NCBI GenBank assembly: GCA_008973525.1
Contig: WACJ01000186.1
Span: forward strand, 62,001-126,000
Length of the DNA: 64,000 bases
Source: Stenopsyche tienmushanensis
Lineage: Eukaryota; Arthropoda; Insecta; Trichoptera; Stenopsychidae
Reading direction: 5' to 3'
The position numbers were made by a program, and so were the translations under genes. The stretch's first letter is position 1. Every line of letters begins with the position of its first letter. The notes under the pieces were generated by a model. It was not told the origin of the DNA. It did not search any database and saw nothing but the letters and a program-made list of their open reading frames with translations. Positions 48,500-59,504 of the stretch are shown piece by piece.

Positions 48500-51400
48500 A
48501 TGGAATCATTACATGTATTTATTTAAATTTTTTCTATGCTTATGTCTATATGATATCGTTACTCATCGGAAGAAAATGCACACACCATAAGTGAATCATA
48601 GTTTTTTAAAAAAATCATACATAGGAGTTAACACTTTTGATTAGCAATTCTGCCCATATAAGCTCAAACGAACCTTGTGTATAAGCAACATATGCAATAA
48701 ACCAGTGCTTAAACTGGGTCAACCTTAAAGTGCACCGCAAAATACTATGACTACCTTAAGAATGTGCTTTTGAAATATTTACAATGTATAAAGCCGTCCA
48801 ATTTCTTGCCATATATTACATGCTTTTTCATTTATAGATCCCCAAAGAATCATCGCAAATGATTTCGAGTGGAATAAAACGTGCTAAAGAAATAGAAGAA
48901 AAGTCTTTGAATCCAAAAAAGAGATGTTTTCTAAAGGAAGAGGCAAACTCTTTGGAGACAAAAATCACATCGGCAGCCAATACAATTCTCAAAATGAGGG
49001 TTTGTTCATATATTACACAATATTTTTGGTTTTATTTGTTACATTGGTATGATTTTTCAAGTATTGAAGGGCTGGCAAAATAAATTGCTGTAGGTAGATT
49101 TGCACGTTAGTGTAACGACTATTATTCTGACACTTTGAATACTTGAAATTGGTAAGCTTTAATAAAATATCCAAAGTAATATATTTTTCTTTTAATCAAT
49201 AGGTCAGTCATGAAATCAAGTATAAATGTATACAAGATCAAGTGACAGAATTGTTGGAAACTAAACAAAAGCAGCAAAAAGATATATATGAACAACAAAA
49301 GACTATAAAATCCCTGGAAGGAAAATTACAAAATGAAATCAGACTAAGAGAAGACGTTTTACACAAGTAATTAAATAAGTTTATTAATATGCATCCCATT
49401 TCTATTTGTATTTAAATATTGACATATGGTCGGTATTGTAGGATATATAGAACACAATAGCAATTCTACCAAATACTTACAAATGTATTTGATTTATCAT
49501 AGTGCAACCATATGCAGACCATTGTAGAAATAAGGTCTTTTCAATATCCATTCACAGAAAAGGGTTACATCCATCTCGTCTGTATTATACATTCACCTCC
49601 TCATTCGCTCCATATTGAAGGTAGCATAAGCTTCGGGTTTCATTTAGAACGCTCACTCGGCGAGTCTCCTGAATGAACGTATTCACAACCGTCTCGATAG
49701 AGATTGTGGGAGACTAAGCAGTTTTCCTTGGGAAACAGTGGAAAACATACCATAGACGACCTTTTTGATTTTATTGGAAAGGGCTTTCTGGAATGCAAAG
49801 AATCAAGTCCCTCCTTTCCTCGCTAGAATGCTGCCGAGTCAAGGTAAAGTCATACGTGATACTTAAGTGTGTCTCAGATTCGCTCCTACACCAATCTCTC
49901 ATCAAGCTCCTACACGTATCTCCCTGTCCACATGCAACTTAACCAAGCAAATTCGAGACGTTGTTTTCATATTTCAGGTTGATTCTTTCAGTTCAGTGAT
50001 TTTAAAACGGTATAGAAGGCAACGGAAGACAATGATATTAACGTTGCAAAGTGAAATTCTTCATATGTTTCTTCACAAGGCCGTCTGCTCGATGTTCTTC
50101 TTGTCCTTGTTCTGTTCTTAAAGCTTCTGGGCTCCGAACCGGTAAGGTTCATCATGCTCCATATTGTTGGGAAGGGTCGACTATGTAAGAGATAGCGAAT
50201 GACATGCAAGCCAAGATTTGTAAAAGTAGCAATGAATAGTAGATAAACTGAGTACTAGCGTGTTGTTAAAGGAACATTTAAGTATTTAATCTATAAATAT
50301 ACTAGCCAAGTAGTAAATAAAATCATATAAGCTAGAGAATGTGAAACGCAAATGGATATATATCGAGCGTACTCACTTTGAGGCGCGGACTGAAACAGGG
50401 TGGTTCTATATTGTTTAATCTCTTCGATGTATACACAAACAATCTTTTATCGACACTTATAATGACTGCCATGGAAAGCCATGCAGATGGAAGATGCACG
50501 AACAATATGGCACCTTCTATCGAGGCTCTAAGAACGCTATTGAACATCTGGATGGATTGCACAGTGATGCATAAATTGACATTCAATACTTCTACGTCAG
50601 TGGTGATGGTGCTTCAGCATAAGAAGGCCCTTGATTACATCCCATCTATATATTTTGAAAGGCAACATCTACAAATATACTAGATGGATGATGAGCTAAC
50701 ATCAGAGGGAAGAGAAGGGCCATCTGTATTCATGTTAATAAGTTTGGTGAAGCACTTCTACAAATACGGCGATGAAATAAAATGCCAACTCTTCATGACG
50801 CGCTACGCTACTCTGTACACATGGGAATTGTGGACGAATTTCCATCAAAATATAACAATTGTTATAGAACCTTGTTCGCTCTGTCCAGGACCGATGGATT
50901 CTTTACTGTATTTAGGAGATGAATCCGACTAGAGATTCTGTGTCGAGACATTATTGTAGTCCATAATGGAAAGAATTAAATTGCAAATATGGAAACATTA
51001 CAAAAAAAAAACTACAAAAAAGGAGATAGCCCAATGTACCTACTGTCCAAAACAAATCACATGCAAAGGGTCAAACACAACTGGACTAGTGAGATATCTT
51101 GAAAGGCTACAACGGATTTTTTAAAAATAAAAACACCGATACGCAATGTTCAAACAGTGCGAAAATAATTAAAATATTTCAACCGCCAATAATAAATTTT
51201 GTGAAGAGGAAAACACTTCCAGAAATCGTTGCCTGGCTCGATGCGCTGGATGGTTTTTCCATAAGAGAGATTACGAATAGTGATTCCATTCATGAATATG
51301 TTACACTAAAAGGGTTTTCATTACCAAAAAATAAATCCGACATAATTAGATTGATCTCAAAATTTTATGAAGAAAATATAAGTGAAGTAATTTCCAATAT

Positions 51401-54400
51401 AAAAGGCTTAAAAGAAGTGAATGCTCGCTTTTGCCTGACAATGGATGAGTGAACGAGCATAAAAAATGGAAGATATTTTAATATTATAGTACATTCTGAA
51501 AACGATATATTTAATCTAGGACCGTCATCAATGAACTTTCCATAAAACATGCTGTACATCTAGCTGTAATTGAAATATTGTACAAGAAAACTTATCAAAC
51601 AGAAACAGAAAACATTGAAACGGAAGAAGATTTAGATTATTTCAACGAAGATGAACAAAACACTGAAGAAAGTGACTCCAAAAATGATAATTCTGAAAGA
51701 TAGAACAAGATGGTTATTTTAATTTACACATACATACATATGTAACACATACAAATATTTACTTAAAAAAATCCGTACATAATTAAAGAAAAAATAAAAG
51801 TCTCGAGTCCCGGGAAGTCCTGGGTTCGTATGACGAAAGCAGGAGTTAATAATAAAATAAAATAACATAGTTTAAAATTTTCATTTTCATTTGACCTCTC
51901 AAATAATTACTTAACGCGATCCGTTACATAAAAATAAAAATTAACATAAATAAAAATATGTCTATATTTGACAGGATATCTTGTGCTTCAAATGCAAAAA
52001 CCTAATATACTACAAAAACATCAATGTCTGTCCAAGGGCAAGGCATGATAAAGAAAATTTATGCACAGGAAAAGATATTAAACTATGCCATTTTATTTGT
52101 ATTATTATCATTGTTTGTATAATTTTTTTACAAAAAGGAATTGCTTCCTTTATCTAGGAATTATATTTAATGTGTTTTTATGTTTTAAGTTCTGGAATGT
52201 AAAATATGCATTATGTGTAAAACTTGTGTATGTTTTATTCCAAGGAGGCTAATAATCGTTTCCTTAAAAAAAAAGTAATTGTACTATTTAATTATAATAT
52301 TCATATTTGTAATAAATTAACGCTCAATTTTCATATTTAGGGTTGCCAATTCTCGTGATATATATCAAATACTCGAACACCATACGGAAACACTGGGACC
52401 TCTTCTGCAAAACTGTTTTGATAGTGGACAGGTATTAGCGGAATCGTACAAGAACGCTACAAATGTAATTGAACAAATGAAGAACGATACGGTAGTAAAA
52501 GAGTGCAATAAATTGCAAGTTGAAAATCTGCAGCAACAATGCAAGTTTAATTTATTCATGTGCTAATTAGTTGTAGATTATTGCATAATTTTAAATGTAT
52601 TATATACTTTTAGTGACGGATGCAAAAAAGATTCAACAGACTTTCGAAGATCTATCTTTGAACTTAAAAAAACAGTGCGAGTCACACGTTGAAGATAATA
52701 AAACATTAAAAGCCGAACGAGATGATGTTCTAAAAAAAAATAATACGCTAATGATCGACATATCTAAATATGTGTCACACATTAATAAGGCAATTATAAT
52801 TTTCTGAATTTGTCTTTAGTTAATTTATTAAAATAGTTTGAATTAAATATACTTTTTTACAGTTGGAGAATAATATACATATGCTTCAATCTCAAATTAG
52901 TAAAATGGAATTAAAATCTTCAGAAGAGAAATTGGAAGCAAATGCTAAATTTTCTGATTATGAAAAACAGTTACGTTTCATATTATTTTCATTTAGTGAT
53001 AATACGTTATGAGCACATATGATATTATTTTAACATATGTTTTTTTAAATAGAATTATAGCTTTGGATAATCAAATACAGCTTCATAAAACTGCATCAGA
53101 AAATAAAGATGATTTAGTTAAAACAGCAAATGATAATAAATTAATGTTAGAAAATACAATTAATTTGATCAAGAAAGAAAATATTGATATTGTAGAGGTT
53201 TGTTCATCCATTTAAAATAAGTGCATATTTTTTTTAATCAGACAATAAAAAAAATTGCAATTTTACTTTTAAGTCGTTGGAGAAAGAAATACGCAATTTA
53301 TGTATAGAAAGAACTAACGCGCAAGACAATAGCATCGTTCTTAATGGAAAGATTGAACGCCAAAACGAGGTAAAATATATGAATACAAATTGAATGAACG
53401 CAAAATAAAATTTCAATACAAAATTGGATACTAACTTTCAGATCATCCGCCAGAATGAATTGCTCATGAAGAACATCGAGGATGAAAAAAATAGCATTCA
53501 ATCAAAGTTAAATCACCTCATGGAATCGCACAAAAACAATGAAATTACATGGGAAAGTGAAAAAGGCAATCTTCTCCTTGCTATTCAGCAAGAGAAAAAA
53601 TTATACGCGGATGAAGTTCAATTAAGACAAAAGGACCGAGATGAAATTGCCATTTTACAAATTAAAATACAAGACTTAGAAAAATCTCAAAATAAGAACA
53701 TGTAAGTAATATTTATGAAAATTGTTTTATTATGACAAATAATTATCAATCTACAGCAGATCCGCAGTAATCCAACAAACATTTTGCAAGGTAGTGTCGA
53801 ATTATCGAGTGTAGAAAAGAACGATTGAATGTTTAGGGGGGGGGCCTAAATATGAGTCGAATTTGATAGAGGTGAAGTTGGTCGAGGCTGCTCTAACCAG
53901 GGCGTTCCCTGACGAGAAGACGCGGCATTTCATAGCAGCTGCAGCTCCATGAAGTAGCGCCTCGAGTTGGGGAATGCGCGCGTACATGAACATTCCCGAT
54001 GCATTGCATCTCCTGGGCAGCCCGAATAGTGCTCTAGTGTCCAAAGCTCTCCCGTGTAAATGGACATCACTGCATTTATAGAAGCATCGCGCCAACATGT
54101 TTTCCCGCATGCAGATGTCTCTTTGTCTCTCTATATCGGCATCATCTCTGAGTTCCTAATTAATGAGATGCCCGAGATATCCCTCGATGGATACGGGTGG
54201 AACATAATCCGGGGCCTTCCCATATCGAAACACCATCACCACTGACAATTAAGCATATTCCTGTTTCTTTCATGAAGAAACCCATATACAAAGCTTCTTC
54301 TACCTGTGGATGTTTCTCCTTGTGCCACGTAGGCGTTCTCCATAGGAGATTTTAGTAGGGAAAGAATTTATAATGCGTTGCCTTCCACACCTGGTAAAGT

Positions 54401-56787
54401 ACGGATAGGATTATTTGGAAAGGTAGGAAAGGAAAGAATCTACGAGTGAGAAGCGAAATTATCATTATGTATATAAATTATAATTTAATTATTGTTGCAA
54501 ATTCAATCGCTCACTCATGGACGTCCTGCATTACTTTATTAATCGCCTCAGCATTTACTTTCTTAAATCCAGGAAATCAGGGTAAATCTGGATTGAGGCG
54601 ATCAATCAGAAATATTAATATTTCCGACCTCCTAAATTTGTTGGTACAGTGAAATTTTTTCCACAATCTGGATTTGAACCTAAACTTTTATAAAAAGAGT
54701 CCAGGATCTAATCCACTATACTAAAACTTGCCAACTAAAAATATTAATTACGATTTAGACAGTCAAGAATCACATTTTTGCATGTTTTATATAGATGAAG
54801 CTTTACCATACATATGTACTATACTTGTATTGGGATGTCGAACTACAGGGGGGACCGGATTAGAGTGTGGTCTGCTGTATATATGAAATAGTTTTAATCG
54901 AGCAATTTTATCTATCAGGGAAGAAGACATTCAAAAGAAACAATCTATGGAGCAAGATCTTCAAGATCAACGCAATGCTGTAGCATCTCTCATGTCTCAA
55001 ATCAAAACATATAGAGAACAAATAAATACAAACGAAAATAGTATTAACGAATTTGAGAAAAAAGTTAAGGTAGTATTTCTTAAAATAATATAATTATATA
55101 TATGTAAAATTCAATAAAACGAAATATGATTTTTTTAAATTTAGATTCTTCAAGCAGAAGTTACATTGTTGAATACTTACGGGGCGAAAAAAAATAAGAT
55201 TGTGGTTTGTATTCTTCAAGAATTAATATTTATAATACAGTAAAACCCCGCTTAACACGGAGGATGCGTTCCAATAAGTTTAAGGGCGAAACGAAATAGT
55301 GTTAAACGTGGTTGTCTTAACACGTAAATAATGGGAATAAGTGAAACAGAACGTTTATGGTTAAATATTTTTTTATTACTTATGTGGATGGTTTGTGATG
55401 AGGAATGTTCTTCTTGATTTGACCTTATTTGTTTTGCTCTTTCATTCAAAGTTAAGCAAGCAGTTGTCAATAACAGGGCATCGCATCAATGACACTTTCG
55501 TCTTGCCTTAGACTTTCTATCAAAATTAAAATTATTTAATATAAACTGATCCTTAACTTCCGTTATAATGCCTAAACTTTATATTGAATGTTCCTTTTGC
55601 TCATCTTCCGAGATGCTAATTTCATCATCATCGTGCACTTGTTATTCTGCTTATCGGAAAGACTTTCAAAAGTTGTATATGTGCATTTATATTATCTAAC
55701 CCTGTTTCTGCCCTTAGCTCCGGTTATGCATTGTTCCATACTCCTTTCAAACAATATTCAGTCAACTCATTCCAAGAAAGATTGATGTTGTTTACGGCAT
55801 CCATGATATTGTAATTTTTCTAAAAATCTCAATGGATTGTTTATCTTCTCCATGTTTTATCAATCAGTTGCTGAAATGTCCACTGCAGATAAGCTTTAAA
55901 ATTTGGTATTTTGCCTCTTGATCCATAATGAAGTTTTGTTTGGCGACAGGCAAATCACTCACTGAAATGGACCAGGTAATGCTAAAACAACAATGTTGAA
56001 CGGGATCTTACTGTAATTTAAAAATATTTCAGGACGGTTTGAATGCTGAAATAAAGGAATACCAAGACAAGTTATTTAAGATGGAATTGGAGTTAAGTGC
56101 GAAGGATGATGAATTGATTAAAACAAAACAAGACAAAAATGCAGAAACCGAAAGTAAATTTGTCCAAACCGACAATCAACCGAACGAAGCTTTAGATGAT
56201 ATTTCAACTACGCTTAGAAATGGATTGGATTTCACACAAGTTAATATGCTATATTGCCATTTCATATATATTCTTCGACGTTGATCATTCATATTTATTT
56301 CATAATTACATATTTACAGCCTAACAGCCCCGACAAGTCAGATAAAAGACCTGATGATATAGTGGATCGAGACAATTATTATAACATATTGAGTGACAGC
56401 AGTTGTGATGGTGCTACGGTCAGTATATTATCTGCAATTATAATAATCATTCAATAATGAATGGATTAATTGTTAATATGAAACAATGTTTATATAGCGG
56501 ACGCCGTTCAATGAATATTACAAAAATATATCTCGCGCATTCAAACCCAAGTCTCCATTGCGAAGCGCATCCCTTAAAAGGATCTTTAAATATAAAAGCA
56601 CAGAAACGCCAAAGGTTTTTAAAACAATATTAATATAATTGATTAACGTCAGAAAATATTCCAATCAAGTAATATTTTGCAGGAAATCGCAGAGAGCCTA
56701 TTAAAACCTATTCAACCGCTTAAAGTAATTCGCAACAAAGCAACATCAAGCTCAAACGCAAAGCGATATTACAACAGGAAGAAATAA
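48500..56787 (+). CDS. Large coiled-coil protein, 15 exons, about 681 residues (SC transverse-filament-like candidate)
   Basis: Exons: 48500-48514, 48838-48999, 49203-49366, 52341-52540, 52614-52771, 52863-52969, 53053-53197, 53274-53369, 53442-53701, 54919-55069, 55145-55204, 56033-56239, 56320-56418, 56498-56614, 56683-56787. All phases match at every junction and the sum is 2,046 bp ending in TAA. Donors and acceptors are GT-AG except a GC-AG intron after 52540. The weakest calls are the 15-bp first exon (ATG in a good context, phase 0) and the donor after 52969. The product is a short basic N-terminus, then about 500 residues of Lys/Glu/Gln-rich, Pro-poor coiled coil. An acidic linker and a basic Ser/Pro C-terminus follow (PKSPLRSASLKRIFKYK). 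There is no signal or membrane segment. The layout and size recall transverse-filament proteins such as SYCP1 or Drosophila C(3)G, which evolve fast. That is inference from architecture only. A centrosomal or kinetochore coiled-coil protein is equally possible. Confidence 0.75.
49367..50349. other. Left part of the 2,974-bp third intron
   Basis: Contains GC-richer sequence at about 49560-50200 with no recognised domain. It is probably 5' LINE or other repeat sequence leading into the RT remnant. Confidence 0.35.
50350..50940 (+). mobile_element. LINE reverse-transcriptase remnant in the intron
   Basis: The frame starts at the RT motif RRGLKQGGSILFNLFDVYTN (the G-x-x-Q-G box). A decayed palm region follows, and after one stop the C-terminal segment DDELTSEGREG...FYKYGDEIKCQLF...LW. 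This matches the layout of CR1/RTE-type RT thumb regions. The catalytic F/YxDD block is lost (replaced by SHADGRCTNN). A 5'-truncated dead copy. Confidence 0.7.
50968..51703 (+). mobile_element. hAT transposon remnant with BED zinc finger
   Basis: One frame encodes a BED-type finger beginning CTYCPKQITCKGSNTTGLVR; its His ligands are degraded. After a one-base shift a second frame runs for 118 codons with VKRKTLPEIVAWLDAL and RFCLTMDE (the first catalytic Asp region of hAT transposases). A stop replaces the usual Trp. An acidic C-terminal piece (TEEDLDYFNEDEQNTEESD) follows after a large internal deletion. Confidence 0.75.
53754..54877. mobile_element. TA-flanked CAG-type element with nested repeats in an intron
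   Basis: The ends CAGCAGATCCGCAGTAATCC and (inward) CAGCAGACCACACTCTAATCC are the same family as the 31461 MITE. Both flanks are TA (53752-53753 and 54878-54879). The outer 80-120 bp match that MITE. The middle, about 53830-54750, is foreign and includes a LINE fragment. The element occupies most of the 1,217-bp intron between exons 9 and 10. Confidence 0.7.
53836..54245 (-). mobile_element. LINE reverse-transcriptase C-terminal remnant
   Basis: The minus strand is open for about 100 codons with LFGLPRRCNASGMFMYARIP, then a short hydrophobic helix (LEALLHGAAAAMKCRV). This GLPxxxSASxMF segment is typical of the far C-terminus of CR1/RTE-like LINE ORF2 proteins. It is GC-rich compared with its surroundings, which suggests a fairly recent arrival. 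Confidence 0.65.
55238..56013 (-). mobile_element. pogo/Tigger-type transposon remnant in an intron
   Basis: TA flanks both ends (55236-55237 and 56014-56015). The ends CAGTAAAACCCCGCTTAACA and CAGTAAGATCCCGTTCAACA (inward) match at about 16 of 20 positions. On the minus strand around 55730-55810, decayed codons give DAVNNINLSWNELTEYC, the AWxxVxxxTIxNxW-type segment that follows the DDE domain in Tigger/JERKY proteins. Most of the catalytic domain is deleted. It fills most of the intron between exons 11 and 12. Confidence 0.7.
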
Positions 56788-56788
56788 A
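56783..56788 (+). terminator. AATAAA overlapping the stop codon of the coiled-coil gene
   Basis: The TAA stop is embedded in gaaataaaat, giving a canonical AATAAA at the very end of the CDS. If used, the 3' UTR would be only 15-25 nt, so it may be incidental. Confidence 0.3.
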
Positions 56789-57164
56789 ATCATATTATCT
56801 ATCTATTTTATCAGAAATTAACTCTATCTGAGCAATCTTCTATTATTTTATTCATCAAAAAGAAAATAATTTTCTAATATTCTGAGAAAATAATTAACGT
56901 TAAAACTAGTATTTTAAGCTAAATGTTGTTCCTTATTATTATAATCTATAGATTACTCTTCATAATAACTTTTTGTTGGATGGTCAAGTTTTTTATTTTT
57001 TTGCTTTGTTTAATTATGTTTAAATGTGAAATGAATTTTTCCAGCTTATTATAAATTCACTTCAATAATTTCTATTTTTTGCATATTTTCTTTTACTAAA
57101 CTAGCAAAAAAATAGGTTAAATCTCACAAATTCACACTTTATTAACTCGCCTTTAAGGGATGTT

Positions 57165-57700
57165 TCTACTTTGTTGGAGCACTGCTATGGCAGAAGCATA
57201 GAGGATACCTTCTATTTATTCAAAAAAATCTTCGGGTTAATCTTGCCTCTTTTGACGCTGCGGAATGTGCAGCGTCAGCTTTTTTCACGCGCACCATATC
57301 CCTTTTATTGGCAATTATTTTTGCTTGCGGTTCAATTGCGATGCTCATCATTTCCATCATACGCAACAGGAAGTTGTTACCTTCGTTGAAAATACATGCG
57401 GCAATAAAAGTTGCCAATTCAATCATTTTTTTGGAGAAAAAATATATTTTGGAGCCAAGCGCCAGAGGGCAGCGTTGAAACTTTCGTTATTATTTTGCAC
57501 ATGTCTAATAGTTGGCATATTTTACACCATGAAGCTCCTCGGATCGTGTAAACATTTCGATAATAGAATCAACTTTTATTTTTCCAGGGCTTCCATGTGT
57601 GCTTTCCTATGTGGCCGCGTCACTCATCTTTTCCCGCAGTTAAATTTTCTTGTTTTAAGCATTTTGTACCTGGGTTTTAACTTTGAAAATCATCCGTTAC
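57165..57700 (-). mobile_element. Mutator-like (MULE) transposase remnant
   Basis: Across minus-strand frames the order is SWCK, then QNNNESFNAALWRLAPKYIF, then a helix-rich segment (IAACIFNEGNNFLLRMMEMM) and a basic tail (KKADAAHSAASKEARLTRR). The NESFN-W-CPK block and this tail are characteristic of an arthropod Mutator-like transposase family. The catalytic N-terminal half is absent. The 162-codon plus-strand frame at 57265-57753 is its antisense shadow. Confidence 0.75.
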
Positions 57701-57764
57701 TCTTCGTGCGTACAATCACACTGAGGACGCTTCTTGAGACGTTACTTCCATAATAGATCTTTTA

Positions 57765-59504
57765 CCGGGCAATTAAGTATTTCCAATGAATACAGACAAT
57801 ACAAATGACGCAATCCTAGCCCGCATTTGTTGCAGCTGCAGGGTCAACTTTGCGAATTTATATTGACTTGAAATTTCCTGAACCTATTTTTAAACGTTGA
57901 TTCTTTCTGATACACAAAAAGATATTGTTGAAGCAACAAGGTAGAAACACCCCTTAACTAATTGAATCTATTCATTGGCGTTGTGAATTTCATATGCGTC
58001 GACATTTAGTTGATATATTTTTTAATCCTAATGACAATTTTGGATATAGAACAGAAATTAATTTAATTTTGTATTCATTTTTTTTATTTCAATTAAGATG
58101 TATAACAGGGTGGATCAATCTTATCATTTGCGTTAAATGACAGCAATTTGCACACAATTGCGAATTTTCATTTTTTTTAAGTACCAGTCTTTTGTAGTTT
58201 TCTAATAGTTTTAAAAGTAAAAATCAATGAAAATAAAAGTTACATATATTTACAATCGTTTAAGAATTAGCAACCAAGATTTGGTTAACAAATTTTAGCT
58301 CGAGAAAAATTTACAAACACAAATAATTAAAACTTAAATTTCAACATAAATTAACTTCTACAGCAAAATTATTTATTTGTATTTTTCAAATTACTTTATC
58401 TTAATTAGTATAAAAATATAGTTAATAAACTAATAAACAATCACTTGTAATATACTTCAATGCTGATTGTAAACAAACATTCCAATGTACATTCTGGCAT
58501 ATTTTTCTTTTCATTGGCCTAAATTTCTAAAGATTTTTATCTAACGCGTTAAAATGCTTCGGTACTTTAATTTCAGTACCCATATAATTATATACATAGT
58601 TAAAATCATTGATAAAAATTTAGGTCAATACATTTTATAGGTTTAGTACTAGAGTTTAGCTTATCCTATAAATTACATAATTTGTTTAATAATTAAGATA
58701 TTTTATATCCTCTTTAATAACATTTAACACATAGCAATAGCAGACTATAAGCCTTGAAAATACGTGTTATAATCGCAAGTTTAGCGCGTAAAAACGAATT
58801 TATCATATCAGTTGTGTTGTTCATGTTTTAACTGTTCAATGAGGCGTGCATTTTTAGAAAAGTAATTTTCAGCACTGTGTTATTTAATTCTAGTCGTGCA
58901 TTATTTATGTTCCTGTAAAATTTCAAAATAATGCAAGACCGGTATATAATAACAGAATACGATTATGTTATCACGAATAAAAATATGTATTTACAAAACA
59001 TTTGGTTATGGGGTTAATAAATAAAACTAAATTTTCTGTTAGAAATAAGTCGACCACATTAAATATTGCAAATTAAATACTGCATACATAAAATTGCATC
59101 GATAAATTTGTATATAATAATGCAGCGTGCGTTAGATTTCAATACAGAAAATTTGTTTTGCTAGCCTTACAAAAATGATTTATGAACTGATTCATAATAA
59201 CAATTTTTGGTAATCTTATTTGCGTTTAGGTTTTGGCAGGATTTAAAGATATCTATGTATTTCTTAAAACGAAATAAATTTACAAAACCTACACTACATA
59301 TAAAATAGACTTAATTATTGACTGAATTTACTTTTCAATTAAAGAGAAATCTTTATCACATGAATGGAATAACAAGTTTATCTTCATAAATTAACTGTTT
59401 TTCATTTCCAAATGCTAACATTGCATACTTTCACGCTACGTAAATTAAATCAACTTTGCAAATTGCATCATTTTAAATAATTCCTAAAAATTAACGCAAA
59501 AGTT
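57765..59504. other. AT-rich stretch between convergent genes; NXF1 3' UTR expected at right
   Basis: No coding sequence. The 3' UTR of NXF1 (minus strand) should extend left from 59505. TTTATT (AATAAA on the minus strand) occurs near 58375, but I cannot say which signal is used. Confidence 0.35.

Noticed and set aside
57265..57753. 162-codon plus-strand open frame
   Set aside because: It is the antisense of a recognisable Mutator-like transposase remnant on the minus strand.
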